A stretch of 64,000 nucleotides of DNA from Thermoproteota archaeon (GTDB lineage Archaea; Thermoproteota; Nitrososphaeria; Nitrososphaerales; Nitrosopumilaceae), in NCBI GenBank assembly GCA_003352285.1, contig QQVN01000003.1, positions 328,490 to 392,489 of the forward strand, written 5' to 3'. The translations under genes and the position numbers were made by a program. The notes below the pieces were generated by a model. It ran no database searches, had not been told where the DNA came from, and saw only the letters and a list, made by a program, of their open reading frames with translations. This document shows, in pieces, positions 33,571-42,645 of the stretch. Positions within the stretch are counted from its first letter, which is position 1, and each line of letters begins with the position of its first letter.

Positions 33571-33849
33571 CTAAACTCCCTTTGGATCCCGTAATCCTAA
33601 AACAAATCTGATATCTGGATCAAAGTCTATGCATTTTCTAAATGATGATTTTCCTTTGTCAGTAATTCTGTATTCAAATTTTGCTTTTGGATTTTCACTA
33701 TCTCTGACTTCTACAAATCCTTTGGCGATAAATGAGTCGATGATTTTTTTTAATCTGTCTCTGTTTAGGTCTGAACCTGGTGTTCCCGTTGTAATCTGTC
33801 TTAGATTCAACCAGGTTCCTATTTTATTCATGTATCCTAAGATACTCAA
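33571..33849 (-). CDS. Winged-helix DNA-binding protein
   Basis: A 92-residue winged-helix protein, with LKKIIDSFIAKGFVEVRDS and FEYRITDKGKSSFRKC (wing). The only canonical start is TTG at 33849, yet the frame stays open and looks coding for about 25 more codons upstream (for example VVERRFNQTPGDT) without ATG, GTG or TTG, so the true N-terminus is uncertain. It converges on the membrane protein gene by three bases. Confidence 0.65.
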   Translation of the reverse strand: MSILGYMNKIGTWLNLRQITTGTPGSDLNRDRLKKIIDSFIAKGFVEVRDSENPKAKFEYRITDKGKSSFRKCIDFDPDIRFVLGLRDPKGV

Positions 33850-34048
33850 ATTTGTATCTCCCGGTGTTTGGTTAAACCTACGTTCTACTACCAGTATTCT
33901 CCCCTCTCCGATTATCTTGGATTTTAAATAACTATTTTAGAATGTCTCTGATCTTGGATCAGTTTTTTTTATTTAGAAAAACTAGAAAAATAATTTTTTC
34001 CATAATTACCATAACAATAATTACTAAATGCGTTATTAGTATCACAAA

Positions 34049-34294
34049 ATGAGTGCAAATACTATACGAAAAGCAAAGAAATTGGTTGAAAGTGGAGGCG
34101 TTGTAAAAATAGATGATGATCTCTATCAGATAAAGTCCTCAAGCGATCCAGACAAATCATATGTTGTTACATCTGATTCTTGTGAATGTCCTGGTTTCAA
34201 AAATTTTTACAAATTTCACCATGGAAAAGGAATCAAGGCAAACTGCTCTCATCTTGAAGCTGTACGAATATTTCTAAAAGAAAACAGCGAGTAA
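34049..34294 (+). CDS. SWIM-type zinc finger protein
   Basis: An 81-residue protein with a SWIM-like finger: C-E-C (DSCECPGFKNF) and C-x-H (KANCSHLEAV), after an N-terminal helix and strands. SWIM domains bind DNA or proteins. It is alone between the winged-helix and ArsC-like genes. Confidence 0.75.
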   Translation: MSANTIRKAKKLVESGGVVKIDDDLYQIKSSSDPDKSYVVTSDSCECPGFKNFYKFHHGKGIKANCSHLEAVRIFLKENSE

Positions 34295-34296
34295 TT

Positions 34297-34629
34297 TTAG
34301 ATTTTTTTGGGATCAACCTTGCCAATGTGAGCCTTGTTTTTAGTAATGATTATGGGCCTTTGAATCAATCCTGGGTATTTTATCATAAATTTTATGATTT
34401 GAGATTCAGAGTAGCTTTTCTGCTCAAAATTTAGCTCTTTGAACATCTTGTCTCTCTTTCTAATTATTTCTGAGGGTTTCTTTCCAGCTAGCTTTAGGAT
34501 TTTTTTTAGTTCTGATTCTGAAAGTGGCTCTTTGAAAAAGTCTCGTTTTTGTAGGTCAACTTTCATTCTATCAAGCTGAGATATGGTCTTTTTGCAAGTA
34601 ATGCAGGAACCTTTGTGAAGAATCTTCAT
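34297..34629 (-). CDS. ArsC/Spx family thioredoxin-fold protein
   Basis: A 110-residue protein: KILHKGSCITCKKTISQL (CxxC at the start of helix 1), KRDFFKEPLSESELKKIL and the ArsC end pattern FMIKYPGLIQRPIII. The CITC motif resembles Spx and YffB-like members more than the single-Cys ArsC. It may reduce arsenate or act as a redox protein; no ars genes are near. Confidence 0.82.
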   Translation of the reverse strand: MKILHKGSCITCKKTISQLDRMKVDLQKRDFFKEPLSESELKKILKLAGKKPSEIIRKRDKMFKELNFEQKSYSESQIIKFMIKYPGLIQRPIIITKNKAHIGKVDPKKI

Positions 34630-34667
34630 TATTGATTTGTTTTAAGACCAGTAAAAAAACATTTGAA

Positions 34668-35654
34668 CTATGCTTTGATTGCACCAGTGTTAATCAAATA
34701 TTCTATACCGGAGATAAATTCAATGTCTGAGATTTTATCATCAGACCAAAGGCATGTGTTATTTTTCACCCAATTTGGAATATCTCTTTTTTCAGAATAG
34801 ATTTTTACTTTGGAATCAACATTAATGATTTCATTTTTGATCATGTACTGTAATGCGTTTAAGAATTCTGCATCTTTGATATCACTTGAACACCATAGGT
34901 TGCTTACATTTTTTATCCATGAAGGAACATCTGATTGAGCTAACAGAGATTCATTTGAGAACTCAAAATTAGCTTTTGCAATTTTACTTGGTAATGCATA
35001 GACTAGATTTACTTTGTAATTTCCAGGTGCAACAAGCATGTTGGTATCAATAGTTTCGGAATAGCTTGATTTATCATCAAACTTTCCATAAATGATGTCT
35101 ATGAGTTTATTTTGTTCATCATAAATTTGCATTTGATACTCTGAGCCCCAAAAATCAGCGTGTACAGTACCTGTCACTGTTACTGATTCTCCTTTACTGA
35201 CTAGATTCTTGTTTAATGTAATTGGATTTTGTGTTTCAGGCTGTGCAACTATAGTATCACTTACAAACAGTTTGCCTGTCATCCAGGGATGAATTTCACA
35301 CAGATAGTAGTATGCCTCATTTTTTACTTCTTTTAATGGAATGATAGATTCCATCTTTGGTTTGATTACTCCTGCATCAAAAAAATATCCATAGTAATCA
35401 GGAAAGTCTGGCAATCCGCTGGTTATGTGATGATTGACTGAGTCATTGTTTCTAATTTTGATTGTGTCTCCTTTTGCAAATGCAACTTTGTCTGGCAGAA
35501 ACGCCATCTCCAACATGCCTTCTGATGCTCCATTTTGAATCTCAATTGTCCATTCTTCTGCAAAAATTTCTGGAAAAACAAACAATGAAAGGGCCATGAT
35601 ACTAACTAGAAAAAATCCTAGCAATCCATGAAATATTGGTGGAAATAGTAACAT
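34668..35654 (-). CDS. Surface-exposed cupredoxin with C-terminal thaumarchaeal repeats
   Basis: A 328-residue protein: signal peptide ending IFAEE, a plastocyanin-like domain (about 35-132) with type 1 copper ligands H75 or H76, C119, H122 and M125 (CEIHPWM), then an Ig-like domain (about 150-230), then two copies of the P-x-WIK-type repeat (PSWIKNVSNLW and PNWVKNNTCLW). The repeats recur at 47130. It should be an extracellular electron carrier or copper protein. Confidence 0.85.
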   Translation of the reverse strand: MLLFPPIFHGLLGFFLVSIMALSLFVFPEIFAEEWTIEIQNGASEGMLEMAFLPDKVAFAKGDTIKIRNNDSVNHHITSGLPDFPDYYGYFFDAGVIKPKMESIIPLKEVKNEAYYYLCEIHPWMTGKLFVSDTIVAQPETQNPITLNKNLVSKGESVTVTGTVHADFWGSEYQMQIYDEQNKLIDIIYGKFDDKSSYSETIDTNMLVAPGNYKVNLVYALPSKIAKANFEFSNESLLAQSDVPSWIKNVSNLWCSSDIKDAEFLNALQYMIKNEIINVDSKVKIYSEKRDIPNWVKNNTCLWSDDKISDIEFISGIEYLINTGAIKA

Positions 35655-35740
35655 TGCCCCACTTTAGATGCTAATATGAGTTCATTTTGATTTGTCTGTG
35701 CGTTTTGAACAGACATGGAAAAGAAAAAAAGAATCTGCTG

Positions 35741-35908
35741 CTACGCACAACAGATGGCTTTTTTGAAGTCCTCTACGTTTCTTTCAAAATTACACTCTTT
35801 ACAAACATGCCAGCTTCTGTTTTTGAGAATTTTTAATGCTGGATTATATGCAACTGAGTACATCTTTCCACCACAAGAGGGACATGGAATTGGTATGTCT
35901 ACTTTCAT
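35741..35908 (-). CDS. 55-aa zinc-ribbon protein
   Basis: A 55-residue protein with CPSCGGK and CKECNF, a four-Cys zinc site (C9, C12, C36, C39), plus two adjacent cysteines at the end (CCA). Start is ATG at 35908. The opposite-strand frame over this place lacks motifs and is rejected. A TTTTGTAAATTTTG promoter-like stretch lies upstream. Function unknown. Confidence 0.7.
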   Translation of the reverse strand: MKVDIPIPCPSCGGKMYSVAYNPALKILKNRSWHVCKECNFERNVEDFKKAICCA

Positions 35909-35982
35909 AATTCCATTTTGTAAATTTTGAATATAAGACGCGCGTAGGACTGATAAATTATACTTGAAGTATTACTGTGATC

Positions 35983-36207
35983 TTAGTTATTGTTTAACAT
36001 TGTATAATCAAGATAACAAGATTCACAGAGAGTCATGTTTGGAGCTTCAAAGAAATGATCATTTGGTGGATCTGGTGATGGATTTCCACATGAATTACAA
36101 ACTGAGATCGTTTTGAAATGAATAAGTGACTTTGATGGTTTTACATAATCAATTAGATCTGTATTATGACTAGACCAGTTTGATTCTGATTCAAACATGT
36201 ATTGCAA
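35983..36207 (-). CDS. Small zinc-binding protein
   Basis: A 74-residue protein with CNSCGN and CESCY (four-Cys zinc site) separated by an acidic, Pro-rich stretch (PDPPNDHF). It does not closely resemble the other ribbons here. Function unknown. Confidence 0.65.
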   Translation of the reverse strand: MQYMFESESNWSSHNTDLIDYVKPSKSLIHFKTISVCNSCGNPSPDPPNDHFFEAPNMTLCESCYLDYTMLNNN

Positions 36208-36263
36208 TATTCTAATCTAAAATTTAACGAATCTGTATAATTGGTGAGAAATCTATAAGTAGC

Positions 36264-36737
36264 TTAGATCTGTCTGAACACAACACTTACTGAATCATTT
36301 GATTCTGTTGAATGATACGAAACATCAGCAAAGTTTGCCTTTAAGGAGGAAGTTATTAGATCTTTAAAGAACTGAGTCCCAATGTTGCCTAAACTGTGCT
36401 CAATTTTAAAGACGTTCTTTCCTGCTCTGTCATAGAACTCAAATGTTCCTGCATTTTGGTCCTTGACAAAATTTTGAATCTTGATGCCTAATGCCTCTAT
36501 GGAATAGTTTTTTTCATCTTTTATAGAAAGAGTACCCATTACATTTTCTACAATTCTGTGAATACTGTCTTTGACTGCTATGGATAGCAAGACTTCGAGG
36601 CTTTCACACTCTAGATTTTCTTCTAATTTTGCAGTAATTTTTGGTAATTCATCTATGGTTAGCTTGTCTGTCTCAAGTGAGCTTAGTGACTCAAAATCAA
36701 CGTCTTGATTATTTTGAGATGAATGCTTTAAACTCAT
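36264..36737 (-). CDS. Hypothetical soluble protein
   Basis: A 157-residue protein, acidic, with an N-terminal disordered part and a probable alpha/beta domain (LECESLEVLLSIAVKDSIHR; FVKDQNAGTFEFYDR). No family, signal or membrane helix. Lies before the membrane protein at 36803. Confidence 0.6.
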   Translation of the reverse strand: MSLKHSSQNNQDVDFESLSSLETDKLTIDELPKITAKLEENLECESLEVLLSIAVKDSIHRIVENVMGTLSIKDEKNYSIEALGIKIQNFVKDQNAGTFEFYDRAGKNVFKIEHSLGNIGTQFFKDLITSSLKANFADVSYHSTESNDSVSVVFRQI

Positions 36738-36802
36738 TAGGCACAGCTTTGAAAAATTTAGAGCCTATTATCCTGTGTATGTGTCTTGAGCACAAACAAT
36801 TT

Positions 36803-37420
36803 TTATGAATTTACAGGCAGAGGGGCTGTTTTCTTAAACGTCTTTCTGTAGAACCATACTAGGCCTATTCCTTCTAACTGCTCCACAAATACTACAAAGA
36901 TAAAATGACCTAACCATCCATTTGTGGACTCATCCATTATTGCAAATGCAATACTCATGGCATAGTCAATATTGTATATCCAGGAAAATTCAGGTGCAGC
37001 AGTTCTTATTGGTCCATTTAATTGCTCAATTGGAATATCTGAGATAGTTAGATTGGTACCTTTTTCTAAAATTACAATATAGAATATCTCTTTGTCTGAT
37101 TCATAAAATGTATTTCCTCTGTCAATCAAATATAGGCTAGTACCAAAGTAGGTTGCAAAGATTATCAAAAATACAAAGAGATACTTGCCAGTCTTTCCTG
37201 AAAGGGTCTTTCTCATCTGTTTTTCAAAAATTCTGCCAAACCATCCAAGCTGTTTTTTCTTAATCATTATGACAAAGAATAATCCAAATGCAGTTCCTAG
37301 TCCTAGACTTCCAAGCCAGTGTTCTGATACATATGATGCAAAGAGTACCCTAACTGGTAGAAAGATTCCGGTAGTGATAGCTAGTATCGCTAACTTTTCT
37401 TTAAGATCACACTTGTCCAT
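36803..37420 (-). CDS. Multi-helix membrane protein, paralogue of the one at 55723
   Basis: A 205-residue protein with about five membrane helices. Shared blocks with the 209-residue protein at 55723 include TGILLPVR at the start, VSEHWLGSLG, GWFGRIFEKQM, ERGNTFY and the C-terminal WLGHFIFVVFVEQLEGI. Two genes 19 kb apart with the same layout imply a duplicated but uncharacterised family. Confidence 0.7.
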   Translation of the reverse strand: MDKCDLKEKLAILAITTGIFLPVRVLFASYVSEHWLGSLGLGTAFGLFFVIMIKKKQLGWFGRIFEKQMRKTLSGKTGKYLFVFLIIFATYFGTSLYLIDRGNTFYESDKEIFYIVILEKGTNLTISDIPIEQLNGPIRTAAPEFSWIYNIDYAMSIAFAIMDESTNGWLGHFIFVVFVEQLEGIGLVWFYRKTFKKTAPLPVNS

Positions 37421-37480
37421 TTTATGCCCATGCCCATTTTTTGTTCACTTAGGTGAGGTTTAACATTTTACAAATTCTCC

Positions 37481-37729
37481 CTATGCAGGATTGAATTTGT
37501 TTTTCAGCTCCTTTAGGTACCTTACACTAACTCTGTATGCCCTAATTGCTGAATAGATCTCAAAGAGTTCTTTGTAGGTGGGGTCTATCTTCTTTAATTC
37601 GTCCCGCTTTATGCCAAAGTCCTCTATGGTCTCCCAAATGTTTTCAATAGGTACTCCCTGCTCATCGATTAGTATCGATGATAGGTTTTTGAGTATCCCT
37701 CTGCCCAAGCTAACCCTCGTTTCAAACAT
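37481..37729 (-). CDS. Hypothetical soluble protein
   Basis: An 82-residue helical protein (RVSLGRGILKNLSSIL, IWETIEDFGIKRDELKK). No motifs. Upstream of it on the minus strand lies AT-rich, TATA-like sequence. Function unknown. Confidence 0.55.
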   Translation of the reverse strand: MFETRVSLGRGILKNLSSILIDEQGVPIENIWETIEDFGIKRDELKKIDPTYKELFEIYSAIRAYRVSVRYLKELKNKFNPA

Positions 37730-37809
37730 TAATTGGGCATGAACGGGCTTTTGATATATCGAGGTCGGAAATTGATCGTATCATATAGTTCCATTTTGGA
37801 ATAAAATAT

Positions 37810-38901
37810 CTAATTTTGAGAGGAATTTGTGACTGGAATTATCTGCGTTCCATTAATTATGAACTCAATTAGTGTCCCATTGATGTTTAGGTATATTGTG
37901 GTCTGACTAGACCCTACCTTAATTGAAGTGCCATTTACAATCAAATCGACACTTGATTTTTGAGTATTTGAAAGTGTAGAGTTTGTCGTGATTTCCACTG
38001 GAATGATAATCTCTTCTGTTTGCGGTACAGTTGCATTCACTTGTTTCTTCTCTACAGTTAATCCTTCCATGACATCACGTGGAACTATAGCTTTTGCTAA
38101 GTATGCTTCACGTGCCTCCTTCATGGTTCCTCCCTTTTGTAGTACTTCATTCATTGCCTTTTGTGCCTCACTGAAAACATTTAGAGTATAGTTTAACTGA
38201 TTTTTGATAATTCCTTTTACTGAGGGGTCTAGATTATCCACAAAGACATCTTTTTTCCATCCCGAGTATGTACCTGCACCTGGATTCTTTTCATCAATTA
38301 TTTTTTGACTAATCTCAGTTGATACCTTACGATGCTGCTCTAAGATGTAATCTTGTTCTACAATCTTCTTTTGTATTGATTCCTGTAATACTAGCTTTCT
38401 TTGTAACTCTTGATAATAGTTGAATAGCGTGATGCCAATAGAATCATTTTCAAAGTCACTTGCCTTTGCATTCAAGTATTTGATTGCTTCTGGCGTTTGA
38501 AGCAGTTTTGATGTCTGCGATGAAACCTGCAGCTCACCCTTTACTTGAAACTGTGTGCTTGCTAATCCAATTTTTTCATCCTGTGATGTTCCCATGATGT
38601 TAATGATGTGTGTTCCTGGTAAGAGGTCTAACCCAGTAAACTCGTGAGAAAAGAATCCCTCTTCATCAGTTGTTACCACTACTGATTGTACATCTAATCT
38701 TATTTTTACATCGACATTAGAGACTGGTTTTCCAGCATGATTAATCACTTGACCTGTAACTATTGGATTCTCTCCCTTGAATAATGGTTCATTTTCTACA
38801 CTTGCAGAAATTAGCAAATCCCATAATGTTGATTCAGAGGATGCAATTCCAGGTATGACAAATAATGATATAATTCCAAAAAATACCACAAGTGACTTCA
38901 T
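37810..38901 (-). CDS. Secreted protein with carboxypeptidase-regulatory-like domain and coiled coil
   Basis: A 363-residue protein: signal peptide (about 1-21), a beta-sandwich (about 35-130) with GEN/NHAGKPVSNVDVKIRLDVQSVVVTTDEEGFFSHEFTG typical of carboxypeptidase-regulatory-like domains, a helical region with NYYQELQRKLVLQES (about 155-270), and an Asn/Thr-rich tail with repeated NGT sequons. No membrane anchor at the end. Surface role is likely; ligand unknown. Confidence 0.7.
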   Translation of the reverse strand: MKSLVVFFGIISLFVIPGIASSESTLWDLLISASVENEPLFKGENPIVTGQVINHAGKPVSNVDVKIRLDVQSVVVTTDEEGFFSHEFTGLDLLPGTHIINIMGTSQDEKIGLASTQFQVKGELQVSSQTSKLLQTPEAIKYLNAKASDFENDSIGITLFNYYQELQRKLVLQESIQKKIVEQDYILEQHRKVSTEISQKIIDEKNPGAGTYSGWKKDVFVDNLDPSVKGIIKNQLNYTLNVFSEAQKAMNEVLQKGGTMKEAREAYLAKAIVPRDVMEGLTVEKKQVNATVPQTEEIIIPVEITTNSTLSNTQKSSVDLIVNGTSIKVGSSQTTIYLNINGTLIEFIINGTQIIPVTNSSQN

Positions 38902-39058
38902 GAGACTCGCTCAGAAATTTTCCTGTTAAGATCCGATATCTACTATTTTTTACGTGATGTGTAACATTTTGATGTAGTCTGAGGCTAGGTTCAGTGTGTG
39001 TTCAATAGCAACATACACAGTGTAATAGGATTTTGAGCCAAAAAACTGTAGAAAGTCA

Positions 39059-40132
39059 TTGCAAGCATCAGAAGAGTCCAACTTTAAGCTATTGGATGAA
39101 ATCTCCAAAATGACCGTTAGGGCACAAAAAGATTTGGAGCTAGCAAAACAAGAGCTAGATGAAAAGCAGATTTTACTAGAAGACTTGGCACACACATCTA
39201 GTCAAAAGATTATGGAAGCTGCAAAGACAAACCGTGACCTCAAATCAAAGGTTGACTTTCTCCAAGAACTATCTCATAATTTAGATGATGAAAATAAACG
39301 TCTTCAACAAACAAACGCCGAATTACAATCAGAAAAAGCAAGATACAACAAACTAAATGAAAAACTGAAACGTGATCTTGAGAGTCTTATCGTTCGAGAA
39401 AAGGAGCTCGAAATTCAGCAAAAGAGACTTTCATTTACTGTTGAACAAAAATCAAAAGAGCTTGCAAAGGCATCAAAAATGGCAACCGTTGGTACACTGG
39501 CATCAAGACTGGCCCATGATCTTAGAAATCCATTATCTGTCATCAAGGGTACCGTTGAAATACTAAAAATTCAACACACGGATCTTGACAAGTCTATTCA
39601 AGAAAAACTTCGAAGAATAGAATCTGCAACTAAAAAAATCTCTTATCAAATCGAAGATGTACTTGATTTTGTCAGACAATCAGAATTACATCTAAAGCGT
39701 GTTCCATTATCTGAAATCATGGATTCATCAATATCTAACATCATGGTACCACAATCTGTCAAGATTGTTCGTGATTATCGAAATGTCGTAGTAAACTGTG
39801 ATTCCAAAAAGTTAGAGGCTGTATTTACCAACTTGATTACAAATGGTATACAGGCAATGAATGAATCTGGTGAAATTTTGATTAAAATTTTAGATGATGG
39901 GGAAAATGCAATGATAAAATTCACTGACTCTGGAAATGGATTGACAAAAGCAACAATGGAGAAGATGTTTGAACCACTATACACAACAAAAGAGACAGGA
40001 ACAGGTCTTGGATTATCTATTTGTAAAAACATTGTAGAGCAACACGGTGGAACAATTGATGTTACCTTATCGCCAACTACATTTACACTGCGAATTCCAA
40101 AAAGCATTCGTGGTTTTTATAAAGCAAATTAA
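39059..40132 (+). CDS. Soluble histidine kinase with long coiled-coil N-terminus
   Basis: A 357-residue kinase, starting at TTG (in-frame sequence is open back to 39029 with no better start). Residues about 15-135 are coiled coil. The phosphoacceptor is H153 (ASRLAHDLRNPLSV), followed by an ATPase domain with TNLITNGIQAM, DSGNGL and GTGLGLS. No sensor or membrane domain. It is a paralogue of the kinase at 15219. Partner receivers are not adjacent. Confidence 0.88.
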   Translation: MQASEESNFKLLDEISKMTVRAQKDLELAKQELDEKQILLEDLAHTSSQKIMEAAKTNRDLKSKVDFLQELSHNLDDENKRLQQTNAELQSEKARYNKLNEKLKRDLESLIVREKELEIQQKRLSFTVEQKSKELAKASKMATVGTLASRLAHDLRNPLSVIKGTVEILKIQHTDLDKSIQEKLRRIESATKKISYQIEDVLDFVRQSELHLKRVPLSEIMDSSISNIMVPQSVKIVRDYRNVVVNCDSKKLEAVFTNLITNGIQAMNESGEILIKILDDGENAMIKFTDSGNGLTKATMEKMFEPLYTTKETGTGLGLSICKNIVEQHGGTIDVTLSPTTFTLRIPKSIRGFYKAN

Positions 40133-40186
40133 ATGAGATCTTTTCAGTAGAAATCTCTTTAGTTTGGTCAATTATTCTGATGATTT

Positions 40187-40846
40187 ATGGATTTAGAAAA
40201 GTTTCGTGATGATGTTTATGAGATTACAGAAAAGCTATCCTTACACCTCAATGATGAGCAGAAACCTAGACTAAATTTTGTTCGGCAAAGATTAATTGAA
40301 ATGTACCAAAAAAATTTGGTAAAGATTAACCATTCTGTTTTAGAGTTAATCTGTGCTTCAAATTTAATCTCTCATGACTATTCGGTTGATGTAGAGAAGC
40401 AAGTTTCTGATGTGCTAGTATGTGATATATTTGCCAAAAAAGGAGATGGCACAACAATTATTGAAATAGAGACTGGGTTTACACCACCTGAGCATGCACT
40501 AGATACTGTGGATTACTATGCTGCAAGAATAATGAGTAAAATTGCAAGATACAGCAAGTACTGCTCTAAATTTTCACTAGCAACGCCTGTGATTGGAATC
40601 TTACCTTTGGCAAAACTATTCCTAGTTGCTCCTCAATTTAGAACGCAAGATGAAATCAACAAAGTAAAATCACTATGCGATCAATTTTACAAAAACCCAC
40701 CAATAGAGTACTCTGATATCCAAAATGCTAGGCTACACTCTATCTATTTGATTCACATTGACAAGGGATTTGCAAAGGAATTGGATCCAGCTAGATACAT
40801 GGAGATGACACAAGAACTACTTGGCAAAAGCGAGACTACCTACTGA
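40187..40846 (+). CDS. Hypothetical protein with possible nuclease-like core
   Basis: A 219-residue soluble protein. An N-terminal helical part is followed by a beta-rich core in which VSDVLVCDIFAKKGDGTTIIEIETG resembles the D-(x)n-E-x-(K/E) strands of restriction-endonuclease-like domains, though the last residue is Glu. The rest is helical with a Tyr-rich segment (DYYAARIMSKIARYSKYC). No family named; nuclease activity is a guess. Confidence 0.55.
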   Translation: MDLEKFRDDVYEITEKLSLHLNDEQKPRLNFVRQRLIEMYQKNLVKINHSVLELICASNLISHDYSVDVEKQVSDVLVCDIFAKKGDGTTIIEIETGFTPPEHALDTVDYYAARIMSKIARYSKYCSKFSLATPVIGILPLAKLFLVAPQFRTQDEINKVKSLCDQFYKNPPIEYSDIQNARLHSIYLIHIDKGFAKELDPARYMEMTQELLGKSETTY

Positions 40847-40900
40847 CTCTTAAATTCATTATCGGAAAAGCTTTTCAAATAATCTCTAGTAACTCTAGGT

Positions 40901-41038
40901 ATGATCTGTGGAGCGTGTGAAAATAGAAAGCACTATGACTGCATTGACTGTATGAATGACCATAAGACGTACCTGTGCAACTGTGATTGTCATGATGAAA
41001 ACACCCCGCCTCACAGCGAGCAAGCTCACAATGAGTGA
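40901..41038 (+). CDS. 45-aa cysteine-rich protein coupled to the next gene
   Basis: A 45-residue protein with seven cysteines (C3, C6, C14, C17, C26, C28, C30; MICGACENRK, YDCIDC, YLCNCDCH) and several His at the end. It resembles a small zinc or copper binder. Its TGA overlaps a GTG that can start the next gene. Together with the peptide at 13574 it is one of two very short Cys-rich proteins coupled to a membrane protein. Confidence 0.6.
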   Translation: MICGACENRKHYDCIDCMNDHKTYLCNCDCHDENTPPHSEQAHNE

Positions 41039-41631
41039 AAACCGATGTTCGTCCAAATGAACATCAAAAGCTAATTCTTCTAAAATTACCATATTTTGAT
41101 ATGTTTGCCAACCCATTGGAGATTATCGTACTGTCTTCAATCATGCATGATATGGCGCCATATTTTTTTCGATGTGATTCAGAATGTGATATGACAAATG
41201 TTTTTGCAGCAAGCATAGTGCTACTCTTTACGTTTACTATATTTGCAATACAAATACACCTTGCCAAAGAACATGAGACCCTGCGTACATTTACAGTTAG
41301 AAGTAAACTACGAAACGATACCTACTATCTTTTGTATCAGATGAGAATGCTACAGCCAATTGCATATGAAAAAAGAATAATCACAGAGCAGGAAAAAAAT
41401 CAAATCACAAGTATAGTAAAAACCATCAAACAAATTGAAGACAACCTAAATGAGCTAAAAGACAAACTAGGACCAGAAGAAAAAAAGAAGATTACTCAAA
41501 CTATTGATTCAGTAAAACAACGACTTCGTTATGGAATTAATGACCTAAAGCGTCACCCTCAACGATTTGATTATATGGACTTCTCTGAATCAATTAAAGA
41601 CATTTCAAATACATTGCCAATAATCTCCTAG
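41035..41631 (+). CDS. Membrane protein with cytosolic coiled-coil tail
   Basis: Up to 198 residues, starting at GTG 41035 or, more likely by look, at ATG 41101 (MFANPLEIIVL...). It has one or two membrane helices (about 53-75 from the GTG) and a long charged helical tail (ITEQEKNQITSIVKTIKQIEDN) ending HPQRFDYMDFSESI. No family. The overlap GTGA with the Cys-rich protein supports coupling. Confidence 0.6.
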   Translation: MKTDVRPNEHQKLILLKLPYFDMFANPLEIIVLSSIMHDMAPYFFRCDSECDMTNVFAASIVLLFTFTIFAIQIHLAKEHETLRTFTVRSKLRNDTYYLLYQMRMLQPIAYEKRIITEQEKNQITSIVKTIKQIEDNLNELKDKLGPEEKKKITQTIDSVKQRLRYGINDLKRHPQRFDYMDFSESIKDISNTLPIIS

Positions 41632-42536
41632 TCTGTAGTGTGAATGTTCTCTTTTCGTAAAAGCATTATTCCAAAAACCATTATTCCCATGGCAATAATC
41701 TGATGGTATTGTATCTGCTCTTGTAAGAAAATAAATGCATACACTACACCAAAGATTGATGATGTTGAAAAGATTAGAATTGTTTTGACTGCTCCAATAT
41801 TTTTTATTGCATAATAAAATAGAAACATTGGCGCGGCAAATCCAATTATTCCTAACAGAATTAAATTAATCCAGCTCTCTTCGCTAACTGAAATTGGAAT
41901 TCCAAGTAGGAAAACAATTCCCAATAATGCAATGCCACCAAGTAAGGACTTTAGATGAACTATGCGTGATACATCTATTGTTTTAGTTAGAATTTTACTC
42001 AAGTTATTATCTAGTGCCCAGCAAAACATTGTCAAAATTATAAAGAGATTTCCAACATTTGCAAAATCTAAAACATTTGATGAGAAATCTGTATTTATTG
42101 TAACCAGAACCACCCCTGTAAAAACAAGACCTATTGAAAAGTATCCTGTCCGTCGTATCTTTTCTTTAAAGAACAGTATTGCTAGAATCACTGTAAATAC
42201 AATTTCAGAATTTGATAATATTGTGGCATCTGATGCACTAGTTGATTGTAATCCAAAAAAGTAGAAACTAGGGGCCAGTACTGCACCCAGTAAGGCAACT
42301 AATCCTAAAATTCCAAACTCTTGACGATCTAGTTTGATCCTTTTTCTTCCAGCTATTGGAGTAAATGCAGCAGCTGCTATCAATGAGACAATTCCTGCTA
42401 AAAGTAATGGCTCTACATTTGACACTGTTGGTTTTGCTAAAGTTGAGATCGAGCCAAATAATGCTGCAGAGACAAATGCAGAGATGTACCCTAAATTGTT
42501 GGTATTCTTCCCTGATAGCAGATCTCCGGTCTTCAT
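41628..42536 (-). CDS. EamA/DMT-family transporter
   Basis: About 302 residues, ten membrane helices in two EamA repeats (ALFGSISTLAKPTV and FCWALDNNLSKILTKTID, the repeat-2 start). The ATG at 42536 is preferred; an in-frame ATG at 42569 adds 11 residues. Members export amino acids or drugs; the substrate is unknown. It converges on the coiled-coil membrane gene by four bases. Confidence 0.88.
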   Translation of the reverse strand: MKTGDLLSGKNTNNLGYISAFVSAALFGSISTLAKPTVSNVEPLLLAGIVSLIAAAAFTPIAGRKRIKLDRQEFGILGLVALLGAVLAPSFYFFGLQSTSASDATILSNSEIVFTVILAILFFKEKIRRTGYFSIGLVFTGVVLVTINTDFSSNVLDFANVGNLFIILTMFCWALDNNLSKILTKTIDVSRIVHLKSLLGGIALLGIVFLLGIPISVSEESWINLILLGIIGFAAPMFLFYYAIKNIGAVKTILIFSTSSIFGVVYAFIFLQEQIQYHQIIAMGIMVFGIMLLRKENIHTTD

Positions 42537-42645
42537 AAGGCCTGTGATCTGAATTGTATTATAAAACAAGCATGTTTGAGCACAAAAAGAAAATCAAGAT
42601 TCATAAGTAAAGAAAACTATCCTTCCAAAAATTACGGAGATACTG

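Noticed and set aside
39029..39058. Earlier start for the histidine kinase at 39059
   Set aside because: The frame is open from 39029 but has no ATG, GTG or TTG before 39059.
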